Assembly (NCBI GenBank): GCA_002914805.1
Contig: JXTB01000122.1
Coordinates: 837,816 to 901,815, forward strand
Origin: Parasponia andersonii
Lineage: Eukaryota; Streptophyta; Magnoliopsida; Rosales; Cannabaceae
DNA length: 64,000 bases
Direction of reading: 5' to 3'
Of this stretch, positions 1 through 10,527 are shown in pieces; the stretch's first letter is position 1; each line of letters starts with the position of its first letter. The notes beneath the pieces were generated by a model, which saw only the letters and a list, made by a program, of their open reading frames with translations, made no database searches and was not told the origin of the DNA. The position numbers and the translations under genes were made by a program.

Positions 1-406
1 AACACGAGTTAAAGAATGTATCACCTGTTTTTTTTTTTTGGTTGTTCTTTTTAGTCTTGTAATAAGCAATTAAGCATGAATCACATGTTACTAGGGGCCA
101 GACCAACAAATTCTTCCTGAAATTTTCGGACCTTTAATAAAAGTTCATATGCTCTTCTTGGCCTTATCAACTGAAAAGAAAAAAAAAAAAAAAAAGAAGT
201 GTATTCGAAAAAATGCCGAACTTGGTCCCCTATCTTGCTGTTTACGTCAGTTTTAAGGTAAATCTTTAATTATCCCAGGACCAATTTCTAAATTCACACT
301 AGTAAAGTAACAACATATAAGTAAATCACAAATTTTCCTCTTACATTTACGGATAGAGAAAAAGAAAAAGGAGACAGAATGTTGAAAAGAAACCCACTCA
401 GTTCTT
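1..406. other. Intergenic; segment duplicated at 4095-4375
   Basis: No gene is visible. Roughly 70-340 aligns by eye with 4095-4375; shared blocks include GAATCACATGTTACTA, GGCCTTA, CCAATTTCTAAATTC (CTAATTTCTAAATTC in the other copy) and AACAACATATAAGTA. The block lies on the 3' side of the DUF247 gene at 938-2239, while its partner lies beyond that gene's promoter, as expected if DUF247 units were duplicated in tandem with their flanks. Confidence 0.6.
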
Positions 407-547
407 NNNNNNNNNNNNNNNNNNNNNNNNNNNNNNNNNNNNNNNNNNNNNNNNNNNNNNNNNNNNNNNNNNNNNNNNNNNNNNNNNNNNNNNNNNNNNN
501 NNNNNNNNNNNNNNNNNNNNNNNNNNNNNNNNNNNNNNNNNNNNNNN
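407..547. other. Assembly gap (141 N)
   Basis: A run of 141 N. Open frames crossing it are meaningless. Confidence 0.99.
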
Positions 548-937
548 AAAGTCAATTTATAAAGCAGGAATTTTCTTTTCTTTAATCAATACGTAAATGA
601 TCGCATAAATCGGGTACGTACATAAGGAAAAAGAAAAAAATATTCTATATTTCTATAGGACTCAAACTGGAAAGGTACGTTTCGAGCCCCAATCTCATGG
701 GGCATTTGATCCAAATGACGTTTGTTTTCTGCCTGTCTTAATCAAAATACTATTTATAACTTATCACACACAATTGCATGAAGTATTCTCCAAGGATAAT
801 AGGAGGAAAGAAAATAAAGTTACAAAAATGACATTAACGTACATAAAACTTAAAACACAAAAGGTAACAAGACCTCACCAAGTACAGAGGACAACAACAT
901 TTTCTTAGGAAAGGGAGTAAGGATGCTCTATGTATTA
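548..937. other. Intergenic, 3' flank of DUF247 gene
   Basis: AT-rich sequence that contains the 3' untranslated region of the minus-strand gene ending at 938. I see no other coding or repeat structure. Confidence 0.5.
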
Positions 938-2239
938 TCATTTCCCTTTCATGGCATACAAGGTCTGCAAGAAGGTAAGAATAAGTGCGACAGAGGCAGC
1001 AATGACTGAAATAAGCGCCCATGGGTGTTTGAAATAATCGCGCATAAGCACTCTTCGATATCTAGGCCAGCGATCTTTGCAATATGTGTTCACTTCCCAA
1101 GTAAGCTGGTGATAATAGCTTTCCTTGACATAAGTATCAATGTAAAGTTTGTTAAAGAATTTGGCAGCATCTTCATTATTCAACCAGTTAATGATGACCT
1201 TACTCTTGTCAAGTATTTGAACATCGTTGTTAGTGTCGATGAGGTTGTCCAAGAGGACAGCATAACAAGTAATTATTGGTTCATAATTCGGGCAACACTG
1301 CTCTAAGCTGATGAGGTTTCGGAACACTGTCTCCGTGGTCTCTTGAATAAGCAGAGGAGGAATCATCATGACACCCGTTTTCGCGACAAAATTAATGTCC
1401 AAGATGGATTCTGATGATTTGTTCTCCTTGAAAGTGATGCCGGAGTCCCTAAGATTTGATGCTGAACGCATATGCTGCCAGTTAGTACTTCTTTGATTTT
1501 TTATACTAGAATTCATAACCAATGAATTCCTCAACAGATCAAGGATGTGTTTACGTTGATGACTAATAATAGAACGAATACATTGGACGGTAGGTGGCTT
1601 CGGTGTAAAAAGGTTACCAAAGAATTCAATGGCCAGTTGAACAAGGGGCTTCTTGTTTGTGGATGTAGTTTCGGTCATGTCGAACAAGATGTCAAGCACA
1701 AGCCAAGGTATTTGGTTCTCTAGCAATATCAAGTCGTGATATAGAAATTGGAGCATGCATGGCATGCTGAATATTGGATCGTTTTGATTGTCTCTAAGAT
1801 TCTCGTATGCCTTCTTGCGGAACAGCTCTACGAGGAAACAACCATCAAGGACCAACATCTCTACGAATTTATCCGCTTCCATATCAATTGGTCCGGCATA
1901 GTACTCACGAGCGTCCTTCTGAACATTGCTAATGGCTCCGGTGAAATTCCTTATCAAGTTTGGGTCAGGAGTAATAGGATTCGAAAGACGAGTAATAAGA
2001 TCAAGCAAGTACTTTTGTTTGATCCTCTCTGTGGGTTTCAGGTGGTGGTCGTCATGGTGGAAGGGACCAATGGAAAATGCGTTGGGCACATAAGCATTTT
2101 TAGTATGCCTGGCAAGAATGGTTGGGATTTTGAAGATGCTACAGTGGGATGGCATGACCAGTTTACCAGACAGCTTTTTTTCCAAGTTACTTGCCATTGC
2201 TTCAACATCATCAGCTATAAGATCTTCTTCAACATTCAT
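938..2239 (-). CDS. DUF247 (UPF0481) membrane-anchored protein, full length
   Basis: A 433-residue single-exon frame with all hallmarks of plant DUF247 proteins. The N-terminal block has IFKIP (about residues 35-39) and SIGPFHH (56-62). The central core has VLDGCFLVELF (130-140) and YHDLILLENQIPWLVLD (167-183). Near the end KHPWALISVIAAS leads into a hydrophobic C-terminal segment (about 405-428) with a short basic tail, so a C-terminal membrane anchor is likely. Length is normal for the family. The first Met precedes the conserved region by about 30 residues, as in the paralogues. Biochemical function is unknown; in grasses DUF247 members act as self-incompatibility determinants. It is closest within the window to 26527-27864, for example in the shared LISLEQCCP...YAVLLDNLIDTN region. 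No frame break is visible. Confidence 0.93.
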   Translation of the reverse strand: MNVEEDLIADDVEAMASNLEKKLSGKLVMPSHCSIFKIPTILARHTKNAYVPNAFSIGPFHHDDHHLKPTERIKQKYLLDLITRLSNPITPDPNLIRNFTGAISNVQKDAREYYAGPIDMEADKFVEMLVLDGCFLVELFRKKAYENLRDNQNDPIFSMPCMLQFLYHDLILLENQIPWLVLDILFDMTETTSTNKKPLVQLAIEFFGNLFTPKPPTVQCIRSIISHQRKHILDLLRNSLVMNSSIKNQRSTNWQHMRSASNLRDSGITFKENKSSESILDINFVAKTGVMMIPPLLIQETTETVFRNLISLEQCCPNYEPIITCYAVLLDNLIDTNNDVQILDKSKVIINWLNNEDAAKFFNKLYIDTYVKESYYHQLTWEVNTYCKDRWPRYRRVLMRDYFKHPWALISVIAASVALILTFLQTLYAMKGK

Positions 2240-2660
2240 TGTTGATGTTGGTAATCTTCATTCCATTGAGGACGAAAGAAAAAAGTAAGAAAGTAAATAT
2301 GGAGTTCATGATTAAATACTATAATGTGTCGATGTTTAATGCTATATTGGAATTTGCTTCATTTTTTTGATGAAGTAAGAAAACACATATAACTTATAAA
2401 ATCCCCTCCCCCCCCACCCCCCCCCAAAAAAAAAAAGAAGAAAAGAAACAACGTAAATAGCAAATGTTGATTCGGAATAGAAAAAAAAATAATACCAAAA
2501 TGGCAATCTCTTACAAACCTGGAGCAGGTCTCTCTGTGGAATACTACTTCGCTCCTACTAGCTTATACTCAAGTGCTGCTTATGTCTACAATGCCACGAT
2601 TATATATGTTATTCGGCTTCACTTTACTACTAATTACTATTTATTACTTTTGCATCTTTT
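1775..2660. repeat. Copy 1 of an 886-bp direct duplication at a single-N join
   Basis: This block repeats at 2662-3547 with constant offset 887 and no indel that I can see. I count three substitutions by eye (near 1921, 2307 and 2318). It spans the 5' part of the DUF247 gene plus its leader and promoter, and ends exactly at the single N at 2661. Confidence 0.95.
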
Positions 2661-2661
2661 N

Positions 2662-3126
2662 TGGATCGTTTTGATTGTCTCTAAGATTCTCGTATGCCTT
2701 CTTGCGGAACAGCTCTACGAGGAAACAACCATCAAGGACCAACATCTCTACGAATTTATCCGCTTCCATATCAATTGGTCCGGCATAGTACTCACGAGCG
2801 TCCTTCTTAACATTGCTAATGGCTCCGGTGAAATTCCTTATCAAGTTTGGGTCAGGAGTAATAGGATTCGAAAGACGAGTAATAAGATCAAGCAAGTACT
2901 TTTGTTTGATCCTCTCTGTGGGTTTCAGGTGGTGGTCGTCATGGTGGAAGGGACCAATGGAAAATGCGTTGGGCACATAAGCATTTTTAGTATGCCTGGC
3001 AAGAATGGTTGGGATTTTGAAGATGCTACAGTGGGATGGCATGACCAGTTTACCAGACAGCTTTTTTTCCAAGTTACTTGCCATTGCTTCAACATCATCA
3101 GCTATAAGATCTTCTTCAACATTCAT
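2662..3126 (-). pseudogene. Partial DUF247 N-terminal half (likely assembly duplicate)
   Basis: It encodes the first ~154 residues of the 938-2239 protein with one replacement, Lys for Gln at about residue 107, then stops at the single N at 2661. An abrupt end at an N and near-identity argue for an artefact of two overlapping contigs rather than a truncated paralogue. It should not be counted as a gene without long-read support. Confidence 0.85.
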
Positions 3127-3547
3127 TGTTGATGTTGGTAATCTTCATTCCATTGAGGACGAAAGAAAAAAGTAAGAAAGTAAATATGGAGTTTATGATT
3201 AAATTCTATAATGTGTCGATGTTTAATGCTATATTGGAATTTGCTTCATTTTTTTGATGAAGTAAGAAAACACATATAACTTATAAAATCCCCTCCCCCC
3301 CCACCCCCCCCCAAAAAAAAAAAGAAGAAAAGAAACAACGTAAATAGCAAATGTTGATTCGGAATAGAAAAAAAAATAATACCAAAATGGCAATCTCTTA
3401 CAAACCTGGAGCAGGTCTCTCTGTGGAATACTACTTCGCTCCTACTAGCTTATACTCAAGTGCTGCTTATGTCTACAATGCCACGATTATATATGTTATT
3501 CGGCTTCACTTTACTACTAATTACTATTTATTACTTTTGCATCTTTT
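2662..3547. repeat. Copy 2 of the 886-bp duplication (probable unmerged haplotype overlap)
   Basis: It starts immediately after the N at 2661 and matches 1775-2660. The copy then continues naturally into upstream sequence (3548 onward), so the real order is probably 1-2660 joined to 3548 onward. If so, the true distance from ATG to the conserved upstream block is about 600 bp, similar to the 26527 gene. Confidence 0.9.
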
Positions 3548-3921
3548 TCATTTTCTTTTGAAAATCAAAGAGTAATCTGTTTAGGAGAAATTCGTAGGAA
3601 TAAGAAATAAAAAAGAAAGAAACAAAGAAAGAAAAGAGTTCCTATAGGCGGAAGTAGGCAGTTGTCTTATGCAGTAGTCATGCTTTGGGAAAAAAGTGCG
3701 CTCTGTTTCAGTTTGGAGAATATTGTACTTTACTTCACCTCGGTGTAAAGAGTAAACTAATGAGTAGATAATCTTTAATAAATGGCTCATGTTCCTTTTT
3801 TCCTTTTAATTTCACATATACATTGCATGCTTTGCAATCATTAGAGACCTTCAGAGTCTGAGTTTGGTTATGTATGTTGGTTTGGGTTCGGAGGAAGACT
3901 AAAGATTCCGTACCTTCAGCG

Positions 3922-3953
<32 letters not shown>

Positions 3954-4094
3954 CATGCCAACTGGTCCTGAATATTAGTTTGAGAGTCAAGAGTTAGTAC
4001 GTGATAGTTTGTTTTAAATTTATATAAATAATAATTATTAATTAATTCTCATTTTTTTTTAAAAAAAAAAGATAAATATAAAAAAATAAAGTGA
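3548..4094. other. Upstream region of DUF247 gene with (TA)n microsatellite
   Basis: It contains the conserved upstream block (3682-3770, listed separately), a second short block at 3828-3845 (GCATGCTTTGCAATCAT), and a TA dinucleotide run at 3922-3949. No coding sequence is supported. Confidence 0.55.
3682..3770 (-). promoter_or_regulatory. Conserved DUF247 upstream block, copy a
   Basis: It shares TTTGGAGAA, CTTTACTTC and GGTGTAAAGAGTA with blocks at 9562, 24181, 28485 and 50221. CTTTAC (3729-3734) and GTAAAG (3745-3750) are reverse complements, so the core is palindromic. It lies about 610 bp from the ATG at 2239 once the 887-bp duplication is removed. A regulatory role is inferred from conservation and position only. 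Confidence 0.5.
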
Positions 4095-4375
4095 ATCACA
4101 TGTTACTAAGGCCCTCCAACAATATTCTCCACCAATTTTTTCCTTATGGACCCTTAGGAAAAAGCTTATAACCTCTTCCTGGCCTTAAAAAATAATAAAA
4201 AAGTAATAATTGTGTATTGCATAAAAAGCCGAATTTGGGCCCTATTTTGAAACTTTTTTTTTTTTTTTTATCTTTGCTTGTTATGTCCGTTTTAAGCTAA
4301 ATAATTAATATCCCTGTACTAATTTCTAAATTCCCCTAGTTAATTAACAACATATAAGTAGATCAATAAATTTAC
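4095..4375. repeat. Second copy of DUF247 flanking segment (matches 70-340)
   Basis: The same order of landmarks as 70-340, with many substitutions and small indels, indicating an old duplication. It marks the 3' edge of a former DUF247 unit whose gene is missing (see the ghost-unit finding). Confidence 0.6.
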
Positions 4376-4436
4376 AAAAGGAGTTGGCTTGATTCATTTT
4401 GAAACGACATATAAATGTAGTTCTCTCTTTTTTAAA

Positions 4437-4562
4437 GAGAGCAATGCTATATACCAACGTGACAACGATGTATTAATCTATTATTAAAAAAATTTAATTA
4501 ATAAACTGGTTTGTATATAAGCCTAATAAAATATAATTTTATGGTGTTGCGTAGTATTACTC
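4437..4562. mobile_element. MITE-like element, about 126 bp
   Basis: The left end (GCAATGCTATATACCAACG) and the reverse complement of the right end (GTAATACTACGCAACACCA) form imperfect terminal inverted repeats. TTTTAAA occurs directly on both sides (4430-4436 and 4563-4569) as a probable target-site duplication. The interior is AT-rich and non-coding. The superfamily is not certain; Mutator-like is possible if the target duplication is really 9 bp with changes. Confidence 0.6.
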
Positions 4563-4569
4563 TTTTAAA

Positions 4570-4889
4570 CTTTACATTTTCATTGCTTTGCAACTATATC
4601 AGAGTATCACCGACTGAGTGTGCATTCTAATAATTGAGTGCTAATACTATATTTGCATTGTCAATTGGAGTCTAATTGACTTTCTTTTTATGTTTAATGA
4701 TTGGTTAAGAGGCTAGGTTCCACCAAATTACAATAAGATTAGCCATATAGGATCATAAGTCAAAGTATGACTAGTTTTCACTTTCTAATGTAGGATTCAC
4801 CAACTTTAGCTATACTTGGGTGTATAGGAGTGACCAGCAACGTGGTGACTATGCTAAAGATGTTCTAGAGCTGGACACAAGGAAAGTGA
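4570..4889. other. Intergenic; includes conserved block TTTCATTGCTTTGCAA
   Basis: TTTCATTGCTTTGCAA at about 4577-4592 recurs near 9697, 28615 (partial) and 50359 (one change), always close to DUF247 upstream modules. Nothing else is recognised. Confidence 0.4.
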
Positions 4890-5974
4890 TGTGCAAAATA
4901 CCTACAATACCCCTTAGAATTTAAGTTATACCTTTTTTTAGTCATTAAGTGTTGATTTTGGGTCAAATCTGGCCATTTGCTTTCCCTTTCTCTCTAGCCA
5001 CGACCTGAAACTCTCCAATGCCTTTTCTGACTTTTCTCAACTTCCCTCGAACATTTCCAAGAGTTTCTAAGTGGTAGAACTCAAATTGGAGCCCTAGAAA
5101 GCAAGATACACCAAAACTAGTCAAGGTAATTCTATTAAATTCTTGTTTCTAGGTCTTGTCCTTTAATTTCAACTCTCTGCTTGTTTCCACTTAAATAATG
5201 GTTTCTTCAGGTTTTCTTAAGTCCAAAAACTAATTCTAAGCTTAGAGAATCAGTTTGGTAGAGGTAGAAGGCAAGAACTCCAACAAAAGCTAAAACTAGT
5301 CAAAGTGAGCATTATGTATGATTTTGAACTTATAGTTAATTTCTTTTGTGTTAGCCTTTAAACCAAAGCAATTATTTGATTAATGATGGTCCTAGAAACC
5401 CTTATATATTGCTGAAATATAGAATTTAAGCAGAGAATGCAAGTTACACCAAGAGCCATAAATTTACTAATTGTGTATTCAAGTGTTTCCGTGGGTGTAT
5501 TAAGCTTTCTATACTTCTAATCTGATTTTCTCAACTTGCAATGGATATGTCATGGATTCAATTATTTATTCCATTAATTTAGTTGCTGTTTGTAGCTATA
5601 GATAAGTGCACAAATTATTTTCAACTTGTCTAGACCGAAAAAGATTTGAAATATTCTTTTATGTTATCTTAGATGTTTCTTTGATGTGTATATGTGAGAA
5701 TTGGATTGTTAATTATTATTACAGGTTTGAAACCATGATTTAATCATGTGGGAATGTCCTAAAAATAGGGAAGATGCTGTCCAAATATTTTTAAAATAAA
5801 ATGGCACCATTTAAGAGCAAATGGACTCGTTTTTACAAAATGATGTGCCATTTTGGACCATTTTGTGCTAATGAACTGGCATTCATATTTTAATACTTTT
5901 GAACAGTTTTTCAATGCTAGTTGTTGACTACCAAGTACCTTAAGTGATTTATATGCTTCCGAGTCATTTTAAGA
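4823..5974. repeat. Copy 1 of a 1152-bp direct duplication at a single-N join
   Basis: Matches 5976-7127 at constant offset 1153; I saw no differences. It includes about 67 bp of sequence outside the LTR, so it is a true overlap rather than two LTR copies. Confidence 0.93.
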
Positions 5975-8257
5975 NTATAGGAGTGACCAGCAACGTGGTG
6001 ACTATGCTAAAGATGTTCTAGAGCTGGACACAAGGAAAGTGATGTGCAAAATACCTACAATACCCCTTAGAATTTAAGTTATACCTTTTTTTAGTCATTA
6101 AGTGTTGATTTTGGGTCAAATCTGGCCATTTGCTTTCCCTTTCTCTCTAGCCACGACCTGAAACTCTCCAATGCCTTTTCTGACTTTTCTCAACTTCCCT
6201 CGAACATTTCCAAGAGTTTCTAAGTGGTAGAACTCAAATTGGAGCCCTAGAAAGCAAGATACACCAAAACTAGTCAAGGTAATTCTATTAAATTCTTGTT
6301 TCTAGGTCTTGTCCTTTAATTTCAACTCTCTGCTTGTTTCCACTTAAATAATGGTTTCTTCAGGTTTTCTTAAGTCCAAAAACTAATTCTAAGCTTAGAG
6401 AATCAGTTTGGTAGAGGTAGAAGGCAAGAACTCCAACAAAAGCTAAAACTAGTCAAAGTGAGCATTATGTATGATTTTGAACTTATAGTTAATTTCTTTT
6501 GTGTTAGCCTTTAAACCAAAGCAATTATTTGATTAATGATGGTCCTAGAAACCCTTATATATTGCTGAAATATAGAATTTAAGCAGAGAATGCAAGTTAC
6601 ACCAAGAGCCATAAATTTACTAATTGTGTATTCAAGTGTTTCCGTGGGTGTATTAAGCTTTCTATACTTCTAATCTGATTTTCTCAACTTGCAATGGATA
6701 TGTCATGGATTCAATTATTTATTCCATTAATTTAGTTGCTGTTTGTAGCTATAGATAAGTGCACAAATTATTTTCAACTTGTCTAGACCGAAAAAGATTT
6801 GAAATATTCTTTTATGTTATCTTAGATGTTTCTTTGATGTGTATATGTGAGAATTGGATTGTTAATTATTATTACAGGTTTGAAACCATGATTTAATCAT
6901 GTGGGAATGTCCTAAAAATAGGGAAGATGCTGTCCAAATATTTTTAAAATAAAATGGCACCATTTAAGAGCAAATGGACTCGTTTTTACAAAATGATGTG
7001 CCATTTTGGACCATTTTGTGCTAATGAACTGGCATTCATATTTTAATACTTTTGAACAGTTTTTCAATGCTAGTTGTTGACTACCAAGTACCTTAAGTGA
7101 TTTATATGCTTCCGAGTCATTTTAAGATCAAGTTTTCTAATTTGGTGAAAGTTGTTATTCCGGTCCTGTTCAAGTATCTTAATGCATTCTGTTTATAAAA
7201 TGTGCATATTGAATAATAGTAATTTATGATAGGTGATTAGCACACCAATCTCTAGAGGATATTAACTCTTTCCACTATCGATTCCTATTCAGAATACGAG
7301 GTAAGTAAAGACTTACAACTGCATCACAAGGACTACATGAAAGATATGTTTATGTGAAACTTACCTATTCCTAAAAGTTATGAAATGGCATATGCATGGC
7401 ATGTTTTGCATGCAAATGGAAACTTTTATTATAAGAGTATTTGAAAGTGAGTACCATTGTACTAATTTTATAAGATAAGTTTTAATGGCAATCGTTAGTC
7501 TGTCGGAGCTGGATAGGTAAGTCTGTTGATGCAGACTCTCCCGTTGATGCGGGATTTGCGGATCTTATAATGTGTCTCGTTGAAGCAGGACAATATTAGC
7601 ACGGTATGGGATGCTCCTTTAATGAGGGAAGGAGTTTTCAAAAACAAAAAACCTCACACGATGGTCGCACCTTTTTTCACTCTTGGCCAGAGTTTCCACC
7701 CAATGTTATCACGGCCTATCGACTTATGGGACAAGCAATGTGCTAAAGGGCCCAACTAAGAATAATTTTTAAGGAAAATGCATGGACTCAAAAGTTTAAG
7801 AAAGAAAAGGATACAATGAGAACTTTATGATATTTTAAAGCATTCATAAGCATGCATAGTTTTTACTTGCTGGGTTTTAGCTCATTTTAGTCTTGTGATG
7901 CAGATGAGGAGGCACATTTTGGTATTGATTAGTTGGTAGTCTGGTTTGCCTTTTGTCACCATGATCATACAGATGTAGACGAGCTTGACCTGTGGGCAAT
8001 ATTTTTATTTTGAGATATTTTGGTGTAATGTAAATACTACTGTTGATGGTAAAATAGACTGGTGAAAACTTTTTTTGATTGTACATTTTGTAAAGACACT
8101 TTTAACAAGAAATGCCATGCAGTTGCTTCTGTTTAAAGGGTTTAGAAAGTTCAAAATTGCCCACTTTTTTATCAAAACAAAAGATATGGAAGAACAAATA
8201 ATAATACTTCATAGTTTGACTATATATGACAATATAGTTAAACTAGGGGGTGTTACA
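4890..8257 (+). mobile_element. Chromovirus-type LTR, probably solo (contains duplicated overlap)
   Basis: No coding capacity. The right end GGGGGTGTTACA (to 8257) is typical of long plant Ty3/gypsy (Tekay/Del-like) LTRs, and internal landmarks (GCTGGGTTTTAGCTC, CTTGTGATGCAGATGA at 7869-7908) match the LTR at 31196-33585 read in reverse. The left end is provisional (TGTGCAAAATACC at 4890). Subtracting the 1153-bp duplication leaves about 2.2 kb, close to the 2.3-2.4 kb LTRs elsewhere in the window. No target-site duplication was found; the right flank GTTTG is not matched on the left. Confidence 0.6.
5976..7127. repeat. Copy 2 of the 1152-bp duplication (probable unmerged contig overlap)
   Basis: Begins right after the N at 5975 and continues past 7127 into unique LTR sequence. 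The simplest reading is that 1-5974 joins directly to 7128 onward. Confidence 0.9.
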
Positions 8258-9480
8258 GTTTGTCATTTCAAACTCATGTGTCATTACTCTCTTGAATTCA
8301 TCAAACATCCTTAGATTACTTTCAATGAATATGAGATCATCCACGAATAAGCATACGACCAGAATATCTCCATCTTTAGTCTTAACATAGAGAGCATGTT
8401 TATAAGGGCACTTAATGAATCCATTCTCTTAGAAATATTTGTCAATTCGGCTATTCCATGCTCTTAGTGCTTGCTTTAGACCGTAAAGAGCCTTTTTTAG
8501 CTTCAAAACCTTATCTTTATACCCTTTCATCTCATAATCCAATGGTTGTTCGATATAGACCTCTTCTTCAAGAACTTCATTCAAAAATGCGGACTTTGCA
8601 TCCATTCGATGAATCTTCTATTTGTTCTGAGCAGCAAGAGAAATAATTAGTCTTATAGTTTCTAATCGTGCAACAGGAGCGAATACCTCGTCGTAGTCAA
8701 TGCCGGCACTTTGACTATAGCCTTTCGCGACTAGCCTTGCTTTGTATCTTTCTACGTCTCCGTTGGCATTCTTCTTCACCTTATACACCCATTTTACACC
8801 GATAGCTTTATGACCTTTAGGAAGAGTGGATAGTTCCCAAGTGTCATTTTTCTCTATGGCTTTGACTTCTTCATCCATCGCATTCCTCCATTTTTCATCT
8901 TGTACAGCCTCTTGGAAGTTCATCGGTTCACAATCAGCAAAAAGGCAAAATAGAGTGAGGTTTTCGAGTCTATCAATCACCTCATATAGATCTTCAAGAC
9001 TTCTTCTACGCTCTTCATGCCTCTCAGTTAAGAAAGATGGAGGTGAATTTTCATGAGTGGATGATGTTGGTGAGGAAGGTGGAGCAAAAGCCTCCTGATG
9101 GACTTCTCTTGCGTGCTCTACTGGTGTTTTCATATCTTCAAATTGTGGAAAGAAATTGTAGTCATTTGCTTGAGAACCAAAGTCTCATTCACCTTCTTCA
9201 TCGAATATTACATCTCGGCTGATGATTACTTTTCTATTATTAGGATTGTATAACTTATATCCTTTGGAGTTGGTGTCGTAGCCGATGAAAATGAACTTAT
9301 CACTTTTATCATCAAGCTTGGTTCTATGTTCGTCTGGCACATGCGCATGGGCTATACTTCTAAAGACTCTCAAGTGGGAGATCCCAGGCTTCCTTCCACT
9401 CCATGCTTCTTGTGGTGTCTTTCTCCACACACTTCTTGTTGGAGATCGATTGGACAAGTAAACTGCATATGCAACAGTTA
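8258..9480 (-). pseudogene. Ty1/copia pol fragment (integrase C-terminus to reverse transcriptase)
   Basis: Reading leftward from 9480: the end of integrase (SNRSPTRSVW, then HVPDEHRTKLDDKS and IFIGYD, 9185-9457), a linker ([26 protein letters not shown]), then the RT N-terminus ([40 protein letters not shown], 8618-8880). It continues to the catalytic core, where FVDDLIF is intact at about 8325-8345. In-frame stops occur after AAQNK (8615-8617) and near 8440. Very similar to the copia at 41389-46898. Both ends are cut: the left by the LTR at 8257, the right at about 9480 where DUF247-type flanking DNA begins. Confidence 0.85.
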
Positions 9481-10309
9481 TCCATTAAGGAGGAAAATTC
9501 TTTCAAAAAAAAGAAAATGCAAGAATACTTTTATAAAAGTACTTAATTTTATGAAGTAACATGCTTTGATACACAGAGAGTTCTCTGCTTTGAGTTTTGG
9601 AGAATTTATACATTACTTCACTAGGGTGTAAAGGACACCAATTAGTAGATTTTAATTGACCAATGGATTTGGTTCTCTTTGCAAGATCAAGTATTCATTG
9701 CTTTGCAACCAGCGAAGAGTACCAAAGCTTGAGCAAGAGAAAACCAAAAGTTGCTCTGAGACTTAAAAGCAAATTACCCATTTAATTTGTTCTTGTAACA
9801 ATCTAATCCAAGAGAATAAAATCATTCAATTTTATTGTGCTGCTTACGAATAATTTGTTTTTTTCTCTTTCCAGCAATTTTGGAAATTAAAGTAGAAAGT
9901 GAATTGATAAGATGCTCCATCCAGTGTTCCTTTTGAATTTCATGGTTTTGTAGCTAGACTGACATTAAAAGATTTAGCCCCATCAATGGCCTATATAGGA
10001 TTCTTAACTTTGATCCATAGCTAAAAAAATGCATTGGCACTACTGACAATGCGGTCATCATTATCTTAAAGGCAGAATATAATGTATGAAATTCAGTTGG
10101 TTATTTCTGTTTTGTCACGAATGTAGTATATGTATCGCAATACTATATAAACAATTCATCAGGCACATGGAAAAATCATATACAAACGAAAATTTTATAT
10201 ATAAATAATAAATTGAAAAATCCAAGGAAATAGAACTACAGAATTTTTATTCTTTTTTTGGTTTCACATTCCGCATGTATATCACTGAAAATTGAAGCTA
10301 TTATTTCAT
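9481..10309. other. Intergenic, former DUF247 upstream region
   Basis: Carries the conserved upstream block (9562-9650) and TTCATTGCTTTGCAACCAG at 9697-9715. There is no DUF247 coding sequence on the expected (left) side, where copia and LTR sequence now lie. No other gene is visible. Confidence 0.5.
9562..9650 (-). promoter_or_regulatory. Conserved DUF247 upstream block, copy b (orphan)
   Basis: Shares TTCTCTGCTTTGAGTTTTGG, AGAATTTATACATTACTTCA and GGTGTAAAGGA with the other copies. The palindrome arm CTTTAC is changed to CATTAC. The gene it would serve is missing, consistent with loss of constraint. Confidence 0.5.
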
Positions 10310-10527
10310 GGTACCAAACACGGTTTGCTAAGAAGGTGAATGAGAATGATGGCGGCAGTGATGACTGAAAAAAGTGCCCTAAGTAAGTTTGAGGTAATCG
10401 TGGTTCCGGGTTCTACTGACATACTCAAGAAGATTCGGCTGTTTTCAGGCATCACTGCCTCTGCCATTCTTAAGATAGAGGTGATAAGCTGGGTTTTCAA
10501 GCAGCGGCAGATTCTAAAATCAGTCAC
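10310..10527 (-). pseudogene. DUF247 C-terminal relic
   Basis: Reading leftward, the sequence around 10317-10410 encodes LRALFSVITAAIILIHLL. This lines up with the HPWALISVIAASVALILTFL tail of the intact paralogues, and the nucleotide run GGCGGCAGTGATGACTGAAA resembles GAGGCAGCAATGACTGAAA at about 990-1010. The preceding residues do not resemble DUF247, so only the membrane-anchor region is credible. It could be a chance hydrophobic frame. Confidence 0.45.

Noticed and set aside
253-585. Frames crossing the first N-gap
   Set aside because: Mostly unknown residues; no support.
1748-2245. 165-codon plus-strand frame
   Set aside because: It is the antisense of the DUF247 coding sequence and repeats at 2464-3132 only because of the assembly duplication.
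3922-3949. TA microsatellite as origin or regulatory site
   Set aside because: Simple TA runs occur at many places here (22223, 32824, 41122, 58533, 59872) and need no special explanation.
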